Shown here: positions 27,815 through 37,612 of the stretch, piece after piece | Layout of the letters: each line of letters begins with the position of its first letter | Numbering within the stretch: position 1 is the first letter of the stretch | Origin: Clostridia bacterium | Lineage (GTDB): Bacteria; Bacillota; Clostridia; Oscillospirales; Acutalibacteraceae | Direction: 5' to 3' | DNA: 64,000 bases | Assembly (NCBI GenBank): GCA_017507805.1 | Contig: JAFWAC010000018.1 | Coordinates: forward strand, 62,001-126,000 | The notes under the pieces: model-generated | What the model was told of the DNA's origin: nothing | What the model saw: only the letters and a program-made list of their open reading frames with translations | Databases searched by the model: none | Translations under genes and position numbers: made by a program

Positions 27815-29155
27815 TTAAAATTTATTTTCCAGCTTCTTTTCCCAACCACTGAAAAGATACATTAAAAATCCGACAAGCGCGTCAGCTATCCAAAAAGATA
27901 TCCATCCTATGTAAATACCGTGAATACCAAGCGCGGGCGCAAGCGCTATGCTTACAACTATCCTCACCACAGAACCGCATACCGTGGCAATCAGTAAGGG
28001 CTTCATGCTTGCAACTCCTCTGAAAAAATGATGCAACAGATTGGCAACAACATTCAACAAAATAAAGGGTAAATAGTATTTTAAAAATATAACGGTATAT
28101 TCTATTGCGACTTCACTTGCACCTTGGTCAAAAAACAATGAACAAATCCAGCGAGGCAAAAATACCGAAACGAGAAAGAACGGAAGCATAAAGAGTATAT
28201 TTTGCCCCAGCCCAAACCAAAGTCCTTTTTTGATTTTATCGTATGTTTTAGCACCCACGCACTGTGCAACAAAGTTTCCGACCGTTTTTCCCGCATTCTG
28301 ATAAATGGTGGCATTTATATCATAAATCCGCACAGTGACGGTATAGCTTGCGCTTGCGGCACTGCCTATTGAATTTACCAAGGGCGATATTAGCAAAGTA
28401 GAAAAGTACATCGCCGACTGCTGGAACATGGTTGGTAAAGCGAAATGCACGGTATCCCTTAAAACCTTTAAATTCACATGCGATTTATGCCTGTTCGTGC
28501 CAAGCTGTGAAAAACAGCGTCTCAATTTAATAATATAGCATGCGTCTACTGCCGTTGCAGAAAATACGGTTGAAAAAGCGATACCCGCAATTCCCAATTT
28601 CAATACCGCAACACTAAAAATATTACCCGTTATATTTAATATTGCAGATAAAAATGACATATAAAGCGGAAATGTGCCGTCTCCAAATGCGTTGAAAATA
28701 TACACACAAATCACAGAAAAAATCATAGCGACATTGCCAAGCGTGCAAATTGTGTAGTAAATATCCGCCTCATATATTACAGCGGCATCAATTTGTAAAA
28801 CAGCATAAAACTGCTTTCTGAAAACAACCATCATAAGGCTGAGTAAAAATATTACTGCTGACACTGCAACAACATTGTTAATTACAACTGTTTTTAATCT
28901 GTAATACCTTTTTGCCCCGAAAAGACTTGCAACATATATTCCGATACCTGTACCGTATCCCCAAAAGACCGAGTTGAAAAATGTTATAAGCGGAGATGTA
29001 GCACCGATTGCCGCAAGCCCTGCCTCCCCTATCATTTTACCAGCAATTATTGTATTAATTGTATGATATGCCTGAGAAAGCACGCCTGCCAAAACCATTG
29101 GAATTGCAAACAACAAAAAATTACGGCACATACTTCCCCTTGTTAAATCCTTCAC
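27815..29155 (-). CDS. MATE family efflux transporter
   Basis: This 446-residue protein has about twelve hydrophobic helices in two similar halves. It begins MKDLTRGSMCRNFLLFAIPM, the usual MATE opening, and has AYHTINTIIAGKMIGEAGLAAIGA in helix 2. MATE proteins export drugs or metabolites using sodium or proton gradients. Substrate unknown. It is divergent from the DeoR gene, with a 127-base gap, so the regulator may control it, but DeoR proteins usually act on sugar genes. Confidence 0.9.
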   Translation of the reverse strand: MKDLTRGSMCRNFLLFAIPMVLAGVLSQAYHTINTIIAGKMIGEAGLAAIGATSPLITFFNSVFWGYGTGIGIYVASLFGAKRYYRLKTVVINNVVAVSAVIFLLSLMMVVFRKQFYAVLQIDAAVIYEADIYYTICTLGNVAMIFSVICVYIFNAFGDGTFPLYMSFLSAILNITGNIFSVAVLKLGIAGIAFSTVFSATAVDACYIIKLRRCFSQLGTNRHKSHVNLKVLRDTVHFALPTMFQQSAMYFSTLLISPLVNSIGSAASASYTVTVRIYDINATIYQNAGKTVGNFVAQCVGAKTYDKIKKGLWFGLGQNILFMLPFFLVSVFLPRWICSLFFDQGASEVAIEYTVIFLKYYLPFILLNVVANLLHHFFRGVASMKPLLIATVCGSVVRIVVSIALAPALGIHGIYIGWISFWIADALVGFLMYLFSGWEKKLENKF

Positions 29156-29282
29156 TTACGACACACCCTTGACAACATATATTTCAGCCTGTATAATTAT
29201 ATAAAATTTTCATTTATTTGCAATATATGTTCTTAATTTATAAGAATTCTCAAATTTTATCATTTTAAAGAGGGCAGCTACT

Positions 29283-30044
29283 ATGGCTAAAAAGCGTACT
29301 GATATAATACTTGATATACTGAAAGCACAGGGGTATGTAACTGTAAAATATTTGACCGAACAGCTTCATTACAGCACCGCAACCATAAACCGCGATTTAA
29401 ATCTGTTGCAAAAGCAGGGGCTTATAAAGCGTCATTACGGCGGTGCTGAGCTTGCTGAGCACAAGGGGGTTCCGCTTACATTCAGGTACCATAAAATGAA
29501 GCCGGCAAAAAACATTATAGCGAAAAAGGCGGCAGAATTTATCAATGACGGTGATACCGTTTTTATTGATGCTTCCACAACCACACAATATATAGGACAA
29601 TACATTACAGACCGTAATGACCTGACGGTAATTACCAACAATATGATCTTAACCTCCTATTTAAGTGAATACGGTATAAAGTGCATTTGTCTCGGAGGCG
29701 AGGTGGTCGAAATTCCGTATATGTTGGGCGGTAACCAAACGGTAGAAAACGCCCGAACATATAAAGCGGACAAATTTTTCTTTGCAACCTCGGGAATAAC
29801 CGAAAACGGAATAATCAGTGACAGTGACGGATATTATTTCCTTCGGAAAATTATGTCTGAAAATTCCGATGAAGTATTTTACCTTGCAGACCATGATAAG
29901 GTTGGAAAAAGCGATTCGAGAATTTGTTTTGATTTAAATGATATAAATTATGTAATCAGCGATTATTCCTTCCCAATTAAGCTTAAAAACAAATTCAAAA
30001 GCACAAATTTTATAAAGGTGGATACACCGAAATCTCAAAAGTGA
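29283..30044 (+). CDS. DeoR family transcriptional regulator
   Basis: This 253-residue protein has an N-terminal DeoR helix-turn-helix (YVTVKYLTEQLHYSTATINR, then GLIKRHYGGAEL) and a C-terminal sugar-phosphate-sensing domain (DGDTVFIDASTTTQYIG, ITNN, CLGGEV). Members bind phosphorylated sugars and usually repress neighbouring catabolic genes. None is adjacent; the neighbours are a MATE exporter (divergent) and an AraC regulator (convergent). Confidence 0.9.
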   Translation: MAKKRTDIILDILKAQGYVTVKYLTEQLHYSTATINRDLNLLQKQGLIKRHYGGAELAEHKGVPLTFRYHKMKPAKNIIAKKAAEFINDGDTVFIDASTTTQYIGQYITDRNDLTVITNNMILTSYLSEYGIKCICLGGEVVEIPYMLGGNQTVENARTYKADKFFFATSGITENGIISDSDGYYFLRKIMSENSDEVFYLADHDKVGKSDSRICFDLNDINYVISDYSFPIKLKNKFKSTNFIKVDTPKSQK

Positions 30045-30045
30045 A

Positions 30046-30077
30046 AAAGCTCCCGTCATATCAAGGCGGGAGTTTTT
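30046..30077. terminator. Bidirectional terminator between deoR-type and araC-type genes
   Basis: CTCCCGtc and ggCGGGAG arms surround an AT-rich loop, with AAAAA on the left and TTTTT on the right, so it can stop both convergent transcripts. Confidence 0.85.
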
Positions 30078-30080
30078 AAA

Positions 30081-30821
30081 TTATGCTTTATAATCCGATG
30101 GCAAAATTCCTGTCACCTTTTTAAATGATTTTAAAAAATGACTGTAATCATAAAAACCGCAAATTACACTTATCTGTTTAAGTGTGAGTTCACCGCTTAA
30201 GATATACTCCTGTGCCAAATACACCCTTTCTTTGATAATTATATCGTAAATGGTGATATTCATTTCTTTCTTAAAGAGATAGCAACAATGCGATACAGAA
30301 AGATTTACACTTTTTGCCACATCCTCAAGACCGATTTTTTCGGTGATATGCTCAGATATATATTTAAGCATTGTATTTATATACGGATTCATGCTGCTTT
30401 TAATCAGTACATTTTGCAGTTGCATTATTATAAGACATATATAGTGATAGAGCATATCCTCTCGCAGCTCAATGAAGCGTTCTTTAAAAGAAACATCCAT
30501 AAGCTGTAAAAGCCTTTTCACCTCACTTGTAACACAGTTTTTCAGAATAGTGGGCAAATCGGGCGTCTCATCTGTAAGACAGAAAAAATTTATACTGTAA
30601 TAAGACGGTTCCTCTTTACAGGGCAAACGGTGTCTGCGCTGACCTTGGCGTACAAATATACCGTCTCCGGCAGAAACATTATATTCTTTTCCATCAATTT
30701 CATAAACAAATTCGCCCTCTAAAACGATAGTAATTTCATAATAATGAGGAATATCATTAATCTCGACAAAAGCTTTATTTGTGTTATGATTTAAAAGCTT
30801 GATTTTATATTTGTTCTGCAC
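30081..30821 (-). CDS. AraC family transcriptional regulator with cupin sensor domain
   Basis: The N-terminal cupin-like domain (HYYEITIVLEGEFVYEIDGK, then GDGIFVRQGQRRHRLP) is typical of sugar-sensing AraC regulators. Two C-terminal HTH motifs follow, from GLEDVAKSVNLSVSHCCYLFK to ISVICGFYDYSHFLKSFKK. The favoured start is a GTG with AGAGGTG seven bases upstream; a TTG 16 codons earlier has no ribosome binding site. It is divergent from the dockerin operon, so it is the obvious candidate activator of those genes. Confidence 0.88.
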   Translation of the reverse strand: MQNKYKIKLLNHNTNKAFVEINDIPHYYEITIVLEGEFVYEIDGKEYNVSAGDGIFVRQGQRRHRLPCKEEPSYYSINFFCLTDETPDLPTILKNCVTSEVKRLLQLMDVSFKERFIELREDMLYHYICLIIMQLQNVLIKSSMNPYINTMLKYISEHITEKIGLEDVAKSVNLSVSHCCYLFKKEMNITIYDIIIKERVYLAQEYILSGELTLKQISVICGFYDYSHFLKSFKKVTGILPSDYKA

Positions 30822-30869
30822 AGTCAACACCTCTGAAATAATTATATATTTATCGCTGCTTAAAGTCAA

Positions 30870-30992
30870 TCCAAATCATAAGATTTTACACTTTTGGTGC
30901 TAAATATAATAGGATTAGACTGTTGATATAACTCTCCTCAGAATGTAAAATTAAATAGTAGGATTATCTAACTTTTAAAAGGAGAGAATATC
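30870..30992. promoter_or_regulatory. Intergenic control region of the dockerin operon
   Basis: The eight-base sequence TAGGATTA occurs twice in direct orientation, at 30,910-30,917 and 30,959-30,966. TATAAT at 30,905-30,910 could be a -10 element, but no good -35 sits at the right distance, as is usual for activator-dependent promoters. The function of the repeats is inferred from position only. Confidence 0.4.
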
Positions 30993-33900
30993 ATGAAAAA
31001 ACGATTCAAAAAACTTTTGTCACTGTTTTTATGCACAGTGATATTGCTATCGGCTTTTTTGACGGTACAACCAATTTCTGCCGCAAATGCAGAAACCGAT
31101 GCAGTAGCTCTTGAAAAAACAGTTGCCGATTTTGAAAACGGTGAAAACCCTTTCCCGGTTATATGGAATGTTTACTCCGGGAAAGCACATGCCTCGGTTG
31201 ACAGTCAGTATATAGGACTTTCGGCAGAAACAGAGGCATTAAACGGAAATGCTTCACTCAAGCTGAATATCCCCTCAGGCAATACAAGAACAGAGGCTGC
31301 ATTTGCAGAGCCTAAGCTTAATAACGGTAATGCTGTTAAAAAATATATTACCTCTGCAAGCAATGCTTCCGGTATTATGCTTCGGTTAAAAATCAATAAT
31401 GATGCTTCAACCGAAGGTCACAATTTTGCAGTGCTTCTTTTACAGGGAACTGCACCTGCAAACACCCATCTTGCAAAGGACGCGGTGCTTTACGATTTAC
31501 AGGGTAATACTATTACTTCCACATCGACCTCATTAAGTGTGATAATACCCTCCGGCTTTGACGGATTTGTATACCTTCCCTTTGCATCGGCAAGGGCTAA
31601 TATTGATGCCGATGCAAACAAATACTATGACGATTATGTGAACAACCCCGAAAGCATGGTAGACTATACTAAGGATTATTCCATGACAATACTTTTCGGA
31701 AAATGGGGCGGCGGTGATTCCTCTTGGGACAACACAGAGGTTTTGGTTGATGATATATGTGTTATCGGCTCTGCTGATGGCGCCGTTTGGGATGCAATGC
31801 GTGCTTGCGGTTATAGTGATGTTTTAGCTTCGGCACAGCCCGAAAAATACACATTACCCATAACACACGAAAATCTTTGGCAGCCGATTTCATCCGTTAC
31901 TGCAACAACCAACTCTGCCGCAACAGATTTTACATATACTGCAAACGCTTCACTCACTAATAATGCCGATGAGGTTTTGCTTGGCGATATTTCAGCAAAG
32001 CTTTCTACCGAAACCACATACAGTGGCGATGCGGCAGGTGTTATTGAAACCCTTAAAACCAACAGCTTTACGGTTGCCGGTATAGAAGCTCTTGCTACCG
32101 ACAAAATAACTGCTGAAAATTATGCGTATCTAAAGATGCGTATTAAGGCACCTACTAACGAGAACGGTAATGCCTACACCTTCCGAACGATTTTTCATTC
32201 AAATAACCGCTACTACTTCTTAAGCAACCGTAGTGGTGTTGCTTATAACGCAGACGGAACAGAAAACAGCTCTTTCGCTGCAAACGCCGCTAAAACGGAT
32301 TATATCTATTTGCCTTCGGGATTTGACGGTTATATCTATTTGCCGATATACCGTTTAAGAGATACCGATGTCAATAATAATAACTTCGGTATAGCCGCCT
32401 TTACAACTGATACATATACTAATCCCACTCTTGACCAAGATTTTGATATACTCTTTTATTTTAAGCAAAACGGCTATAATCTTGACAATGCAGAGATTAT
32501 AATTGACGATTTAGATTTTGTGTTTGGTGATACCTTTAGCGAGCAATTACCCTTTTCCTTTGAGGATATACTATATACAAGACCTACCGTCAACGGAAAA
32601 GACGAAAGCTCATGGAAAGTCAAGGATTTAAGCGGTACAATCGGTTATACCGATGATAACGAAGCCCTTAACGGAAAAGCTTCACTCAGGATAGATGTCA
32701 AAGGCAACTACACTGAAAGTGTTTACTATAACTATAACGCGGTTATCTTTGATAACATTAATCCTGTCACCGACACCTCTATAGGCGGTGTTATGCTCAG
32801 ATTAAAGCTTTTAAACGACATAACTACCGGCACCGGTACAAAAGCTCACGGTATGCAGCTTGTTCTGGTTCAAAGCGGTTGTTCAGATACCTGTATAGGC
32901 GGAACCTCGACAAAGCTCTTTGATACTGACGGAAAACCGCTTCCTTCGACCGATTACGCCACCTCAAAAACCACAGTATACATACCAATCGGGTTTGACG
33001 GATTTGTATTTTTCCCGCTTTCCTCAAAAGCACATCGAACAGGCTCATCCGAATTAGTTGATACAACCACCACTTTCAGCTTACAGGTTTGGTTTACTGC
33101 ACCCGAGCTGTGGAACGGTGTAAGCGCTGTTTTCGATGATATTTCTTACTACACTGTTGCTGACAGTACGGTAGGTCTTACCGAAACCGATGCTATAAGC
33201 GCTATGAATACCCTCGGTTATACAACCAAATGGGCAGAGCAGCCCGATGCTTATGATCTCTCCTTGGATTTTGAGGATTATATGCTTCCCTTTGATACTG
33301 CGATTTCAAAATACGGTCAATTAAACGGAGATAACAAATATCCTGAAATCACAACTGACGCTCAGTTTGTAACAGGCAACGAAGCGCTTTCTGGTAATGT
33401 GTCTCTGAAATATTCCTTTATAAGGGACGAAGCTACCGAGGCTGCGGGCAGAAAATATATAAGAGCCTTAACCTCAATTAGTAGCTTCAACGGAATTGAG
33501 GGGCTTGACAAGGAAAGTATTGCAAATAATGCAGAAAACTACGCCTATCTTACTATGCGCGTAAAGGTGCCCGATACAAACGAAAGCGGCTATGAATTCA
33601 ATGTTTATGCTAAACAGGAAAATAACACTAAGCTTCCTGCCACAAGGTTGCGTGCCGAATACGGTTATACAGCAGACGGTGAATATGTTGAATTTAAGGT
33701 ATCTGACGGTGTGTCCACCCTGCCTGCAGGCTTTAACGGTACAATTTATATGCCGATCAAAAATTCCACATCCACAAAGGTGCTTACCACAGGTATGAGA
33801 GCTAAATACGGAAATTCATTTACCCAGGCGGACGGAACTGTTCTTTACGGCAACGATTATATGGTGGATTTCTCATCCGAATTTATTATGTATTTATACC

Positions 33901-34169
33901 TTGGTAACGCCGCATGGGCAGACACAGAGCTTTATATTGACGATATTCTGATAAAGAGCTTCGAGGCTTCCGACTTTGATAACAGCGGCAGTACAAACGC
34001 CCTCGATATTTTAACCCTTTCAAGATACATCTTAGGTGTTGACACGGTGCAAAGAGATGCGTTCGATTTGAACAAGGACGGTGACATCGATGTTGGAGAT
34101 GTTGTTCGTATCAAGAGAATAATTGCGGGCTTAGTTGAAGGCAGACGGAATAGGAGTGAATACAAATGA
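30993..34169 (+). CDS. Secreted dockerin protein with four repeated beta-sandwich-like modules
   Basis: A 1058-residue protein. It has a signal peptide (KKRFKKLLSLFLCTVILLSAF, cleavage near ISAANA), then four modules of roughly 230-250 residues (about 45-285, 290-520, 525-755, 760-985). Each contains a variant of P-x-GF(D/N)G-x-(I/V)-(Y/F)-x-P and ends near an acidic (D)D-(I/L) strand, a pattern like carbohydrate-binding beta-sandwiches. The C-terminus is a type I dockerin with two calcium-binding repeats (DFDNSGSTNALD, DLNKDGDIDVGD). No catalytic domain is recognised. It overlaps the next gene by ATGA and is divergent from an AraC regulator. Confidence 0.82.
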   Translation: MKKRFKKLLSLFLCTVILLSAFLTVQPISAANAETDAVALEKTVADFENGENPFPVIWNVYSGKAHASVDSQYIGLSAETEALNGNASLKLNIPSGNTRTEAAFAEPKLNNGNAVKKYITSASNASGIMLRLKINNDASTEGHNFAVLLLQGTAPANTHLAKDAVLYDLQGNTITSTSTSLSVIIPSGFDGFVYLPFASARANIDADANKYYDDYVNNPESMVDYTKDYSMTILFGKWGGGDSSWDNTEVLVDDICVIGSADGAVWDAMRACGYSDVLASAQPEKYTLPITHENLWQPISSVTATTNSAATDFTYTANASLTNNADEVLLGDISAKLSTETTYSGDAAGVIETLKTNSFTVAGIEALATDKITAENYAYLKMRIKAPTNENGNAYTFRTIFHSNNRYYFLSNRSGVAYNADGTENSSFAANAAKTDYIYLPSGFDGYIYLPIYRLRDTDVNNNNFGIAAFTTDTYTNPTLDQDFDILFYFKQNGYNLDNAEIIIDDLDFVFGDTFSEQLPFSFEDILYTRPTVNGKDESSWKVKDLSGTIGYTDDNEALNGKASLRIDVKGNYTESVYYNYNAVIFDNINPVTDTSIGGVMLRLKLLNDITTGTGTKAHGMQLVLVQSGCSDTCIGGTSTKLFDTDGKPLPSTDYATSKTTVYIPIGFDGFVFFPLSSKAHRTGSSELVDTTTTFSLQVWFTAPELWNGVSAVFDDISYYTVADSTVGLTETDAISAMNTLGYTTKWAEQPDAYDLSLDFEDYMLPFDTAISKYGQLNGDNKYPEITTDAQFVTGNEALSGNVSLKYSFIRDEATEAAGRKYIRALTSISSFNGIEGLDKESIANNAENYAYLTMRVKVPDTNESGYEFNVYAKQENNTKLPATRLRAEYGYTADGEYVEFKVSDGVSTLPAGFNGTIYMPIKNSTSTKVLTTGMRAKYGNSFTQADGTVLYGNDYMVDFSSEFIMYLYLGNAAWADTELYIDDILIKSFEASDFDNSGSTNALDILTLSRYILGVDTVQRDAFDLNKDGDIDVGDVVRIKRIIAGLVEGRRNRSEYK

Positions 34170-36760
34170 GAAAATTACTTTCTGTGATTTCGGTAATTCT
34201 GGCACTCACAATGCTTTTGGTATCTGTGCCTGTTTCAGCCGAAAAGACAACTGCAACGCACAGCGTTGCGCTTTCTGCACCGACAGAAACCCCCACATAT
34301 AACGAGTTCGATATTGATATTAATTTAAGTGGCTTCAAATATGCTACCGGTATTCAGCTTAATATAAATATCACAGGCTTTGAAATCCGTGCCATAACCT
34401 CGGATGTTTTCACAACCGATGAAAACGGATATCTGACCAAAAATCTCAATTACTCGGTAAGCGGTAATGCACTGAAAATTATGGTTGCAAGCACTTCCGG
34501 CTGGCAGGAGCTTGACAGCGACACCCCTGTAAAAGCATTTACGCTTAAAACAAAAGCTACTGCAGACGGTGAATACACCGTTTCGGTTGACAAGGCTGTA
34601 ATTTACGGCACAGCTTCCGCCCCTGAGGAAAAGGTTACCGATGTTGCCGTAACAAATGCCGATATTACTGTTAAAACATATTACAAAGACGAATTTGCCA
34701 ATGATGTCTGGAAGGATATGCTTCTTAACAACTACAGATTTTTCGATATGCCGAGAAATCAGGCATCGAGTGATCGCGAATATTTCGATTTGCTTTACAA
34801 ATTGGAAAGCGACCACCTACAGGGTGCTTGTGTTGATGACGATGCAAGATACTTATATCTTTCCTACGAAGCAGCTATTGCAAAAATGGATTTGGAAACC
34901 GAGGAAATAGTTGGTATTATAACCGGATTTGATGACGGTGTTCATACCGCCGGTATGGACTTTTATGACGGTTATCTTTACTGTAATGCCACCGTTCCTG
35001 CAAGTAAGACTTATGTTATGCAAATTGATGCAAGTAAGTTCCACGGACTTATGGATACCCCCGAGGAATGGGAAACGGTTTTACGCGTAATGCTTCCGTA
35101 CGAGACTATGCAAAACGCACGCGACCTTATGGGTGACTATGATATAAACGGTGACGGTTACGCAGAAACCGACGAGCTTGTAGAACGCAGTCAAGGCGCA
35201 GAAGGACACAGATATGCTTGTTGCGGTGTTGGAGCTATGTCCTTTGGTACACTGCCCGGTGAATTTGGTGAAAAAGATGCCGATACCTATATGATACTTG
35301 TCTCCGGTGCGCGTTGGTACGGTGATCCGGCACTTAACAAATACGGCGAACACTACTACCGTTATGATGACGAGCACTGTATATTGTATTTTTATAATGT
35401 AAATGATTTCCTCTCCCCCGAAGCTTCCTCAAAGCTTTTAAAGCTTGAATTCCGTGATGATGACACGGGCGACACAAACGGTGTTGCCAACGCGCGTTCC
35501 TTTAATTTTGAGGAGGATGCTGTAATAAAGGCTGAAAAAACACTATTTGCATTTACAGGCAATTGCTATTACGGTCCTCAAAGTATAGACTATAATCCCG
35601 AAAACGGCGATATTTGGCTTTACGGTTATGTTTCAACCGATGGTGCGCCTGTACTCGATGAAAAATCCATACCGCATAGTCCTTTATATGTAATAGACGG
35701 TTCGCGCGAACCGCAATTCATAGAGCTGCAGCTCGGACAAAACGTTGATTTAACAAACACAGATAATCTTTACGGCACAATTAAAAACCGTTCCGTAGAA
35801 ATTCGCGCAGAGGTTACAGCATGGGCAAAAGAAAGAGCAGAACGCTACCGCGTTGGTTACGAAGGCTCATGGCTTGCGCGTCCCGATGACAGTATGTTTA
35901 ACGATGACGGTTATTTAATGGGATATGTTCCCTACCTCAAATGCCTTTGCGGTGAGGATTGCCAAGAAGCCGACTACCCATATATCGGTTATGAAAATGT
36001 GTTGCTTTGCTCACGGTGTCAACCAAGTCCTTACGGTGCACAATATCTCGGAAACGGTTATTGGCTCTTTAGTAAAGCAGAGCAGATTTCACTTAACCAT
36101 TATGAAGGTAAATACCTTAATATTACCCCTATACAAAGCTGGAACTATGAAACACATTTGAAAAAGCAGGGCTTATACAATGACCCGTCTGTGGAAGCAC
36201 AGCTTTCTGTATTACAGAGCAAAATTGCATTGGCTGAGGACGATTTCCCGACACAGGATGAATTCACCGATGCAACCTGGGAAAATTATCAAAACGCCCT
36301 TAAAGCCGCTAAAGCCATGACAGCTGAAAACACCTTGGATGAAATAAAAACAGCCCAGGCGGCACTAAAGCAGGCGCAAAAGGACTTGCGGCAGGTAGAT
36401 ACAGCTTATGATAATGCAATAGCCTCTGCAAACAATCTGAACACCGTAATTTATACAAACCAAAGTGTAGCTATACTTCAAACAGCCTTGGATGCATTCG
36501 GAGAAAATCCATCACAGCTTAAAATTGCGGTGGAAACTCAAGCGCTTGTTGACGCACTTGACGCATTGGAGATTATCGGTGATATTAAGGCAGATAACGA
36601 GGTTAATATTTTGGATATGGTAAGACTTAAAAAATGTCTTGCCGAGGAAACAGAAATGAACGGCTATGCATACGATACCAACCTGAACGAAGTTCTTGAT
36701 ACAGGCGACCTTGTGCAGCTTCAAAAATTCCTACTTGGAACAATCAGCACATTTAAATAG
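34166..36760 (+). CDS. Secreted protein with cohesin-like module, beta-propeller-like region, FIVAR-like helices and dockerin
   Basis: An 864-residue protein. A signal peptide (MRKLLSVISVILALTMLLVS) is followed by a cohesin-like beta module (about residues 30-170: NEFDIDINLSGFKYATGIQL, later TPVKAFTLKTKATADGEYTV). Residues 180-640 form a large domain with propeller-like turns (DDDARYLYLSYEAAIAKMD, DYNPENGDIWLYG) and cysteine pairs near residues 590-625. A helical FIVAR-like part (about 660-790) and a dockerin (DIKADNEVNILD, DTNLNEVLDTGD) close it. Cohesin plus dockerin on one chain suggests an adaptor in an extracellular complex. The catalytic role, if any, is unknown. Confidence 0.78.
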   Translation: MRKLLSVISVILALTMLLVSVPVSAEKTTATHSVALSAPTETPTYNEFDIDINLSGFKYATGIQLNINITGFEIRAITSDVFTTDENGYLTKNLNYSVSGNALKIMVASTSGWQELDSDTPVKAFTLKTKATADGEYTVSVDKAVIYGTASAPEEKVTDVAVTNADITVKTYYKDEFANDVWKDMLLNNYRFFDMPRNQASSDREYFDLLYKLESDHLQGACVDDDARYLYLSYEAAIAKMDLETEEIVGIITGFDDGVHTAGMDFYDGYLYCNATVPASKTYVMQIDASKFHGLMDTPEEWETVLRVMLPYETMQNARDLMGDYDINGDGYAETDELVERSQGAEGHRYACCGVGAMSFGTLPGEFGEKDADTYMILVSGARWYGDPALNKYGEHYYRYDDEHCILYFYNVNDFLSPEASSKLLKLEFRDDDTGDTNGVANARSFNFEEDAVIKAEKTLFAFTGNCYYGPQSIDYNPENGDIWLYGYVSTDGAPVLDEKSIPHSPLYVIDGSREPQFIELQLGQNVDLTNTDNLYGTIKNRSVEIRAEVTAWAKERAERYRVGYEGSWLARPDDSMFNDDGYLMGYVPYLKCLCGEDCQEADYPYIGYENVLLCSRCQPSPYGAQYLGNGYWLFSKAEQISLNHYEGKYLNITPIQSWNYETHLKKQGLYNDPSVEAQLSVLQSKIALAEDDFPTQDEFTDATWENYQNALKAAKAMTAENTLDEIKTAQAALKQAQKDLRQVDTAYDNAIASANNLNTVIYTNQSVAILQTALDAFGENPSQLKIAVETQALVDALDALEIIGDIKADNEVNILDMVRLKKCLAEETEMNGYAYDTNLNEVLDTGDLVQLQKFLLGTISTFK

Positions 36761-36783
36761 CTTTATAGATATTTCTTCTTTAT

Positions 36784-36834
36784 AACAGAACAAGCGGAGG
36801 CTGAGTAATGATTACTGCCTCCGCTTGTTCTGTT
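36784..36834. terminator. Strong terminator of the dockerin operon, shared with the convergent gene
   Basis: Two perfectly complementary 18-base arms (AACAGAACAAGCGGAGGC and its complement) flank a 15-base loop, 24 bases after the second dockerin gene stops and just before the convergent gene ends at 36,847. T richness follows on the plus side (TGTTGTTATTT). Confidence 0.9.
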
Positions 36835-36846
36835 GTTATTTATAAA

Positions 36847-37488
36847 TTAAAGCTTTGCATAGCCATGAGCATTTATAATAGCGTCCAGCTTTTGCCCTTC
36901 CTTACACATGGGACATTCTCCTACGGGATAATTTGCATAGTCAGGCAAATCCTCAGGATTGAAAACGGAATGAACTGTATAACCGTTACACTCGCCGCAA
37001 GTGGCAAATATGGAGGCGATACCAACGGGATTTCCCTCATAGTATTTTACAGCCTTTATTGCTTCCTCTGCAGTGTAACCGTTGGTGACAGAAGCCGCTA
37101 AAATAAGCACATGCTTTCCCTTTATCATGGAAAGCGTATTTTCGCGGAATATGATTTTTCCTTCACTGCTGTACTCAGGAGAAGCAACATAAACGGTGCC
37201 GTGAGCATTCATATTTGTAAAATCATCATCAATCAGCTCCAAAGCCAGACAGGTGCCTATTACCTGAGTTTCATCAAGACAAAGAATTGTGTCAATCATT
37301 GTATTGTGATGATAATAATGAAGCAAGCCTTTAGCAACCGCCTTTGCTTCAGACAAGCGCGATTTTTGCGCCGTTACATCAATATAATAATTAGTGTGGC
37401 TGTGATTGGCGGCAAAGTGTCCCTTTGTAACACGCAAAACCAAATCAGGGTTTTTGGTGCGGATTTTATAGCTGTTTTCAATAGACAT
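36847..37488 (-). CDS. Type I phosphoribosyltransferase-like protein with C-terminal CxxC pairs
   Basis: This protein of about 213 residues resembles orotate phosphoribosyltransferase-like proteins. A Rossmann-type segment (HVLILAASVTNGYTAEEAI) occupies the place of the PRPP-binding loop, but the two acidic residues of the canonical VDDVITTGGT are missing. The C-terminus holds CGEC and CPMC pairs likely to bind zinc. Activity and substrate are therefore uncertain. The start MSIENSYKIRT was chosen because AGGAGG lies eight bases before it. Confidence 0.65.
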   Translation of the reverse strand: MSIENSYKIRTKNPDLVLRVTKGHFAANHSHTNYYIDVTAQKSRLSEAKAVAKGLLHYYHHNTMIDTILCLDETQVIGTCLALELIDDDFTNMNAHGTVYVASPEYSSEGKIIFRENTLSMIKGKHVLILAASVTNGYTAEEAIKAVKYYEGNPVGIASIFATCGECNGYTVHSVFNPEDLPDYANYPVGECPMCKEGQKLDAIINAHGYAKL

Positions 37489-37575
37489 TAACAAAACCTC
37501 CTATTAAGCATTAAAATTATTCTTTACTGTAACTACCCTAATTATATCAAAACTGAAAAAAGCTGTCAAGAAAAT

Positions 37576-37612
37576 AACAAGTCTGCCTCCTTAAAAAAGA
37601 AGCAGACTTGTT
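37576..37612 (-). terminator. Terminator at the 3' end of the ZIP gene
   Basis: AACAAGTCTGC and GCAGACTTGTT form an 11-base stem on the minus strand, followed by ATTTTCTT. The ascending arm includes the last codons of the ZIP gene, so the coding end and terminator overlap. Confidence 0.8.
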
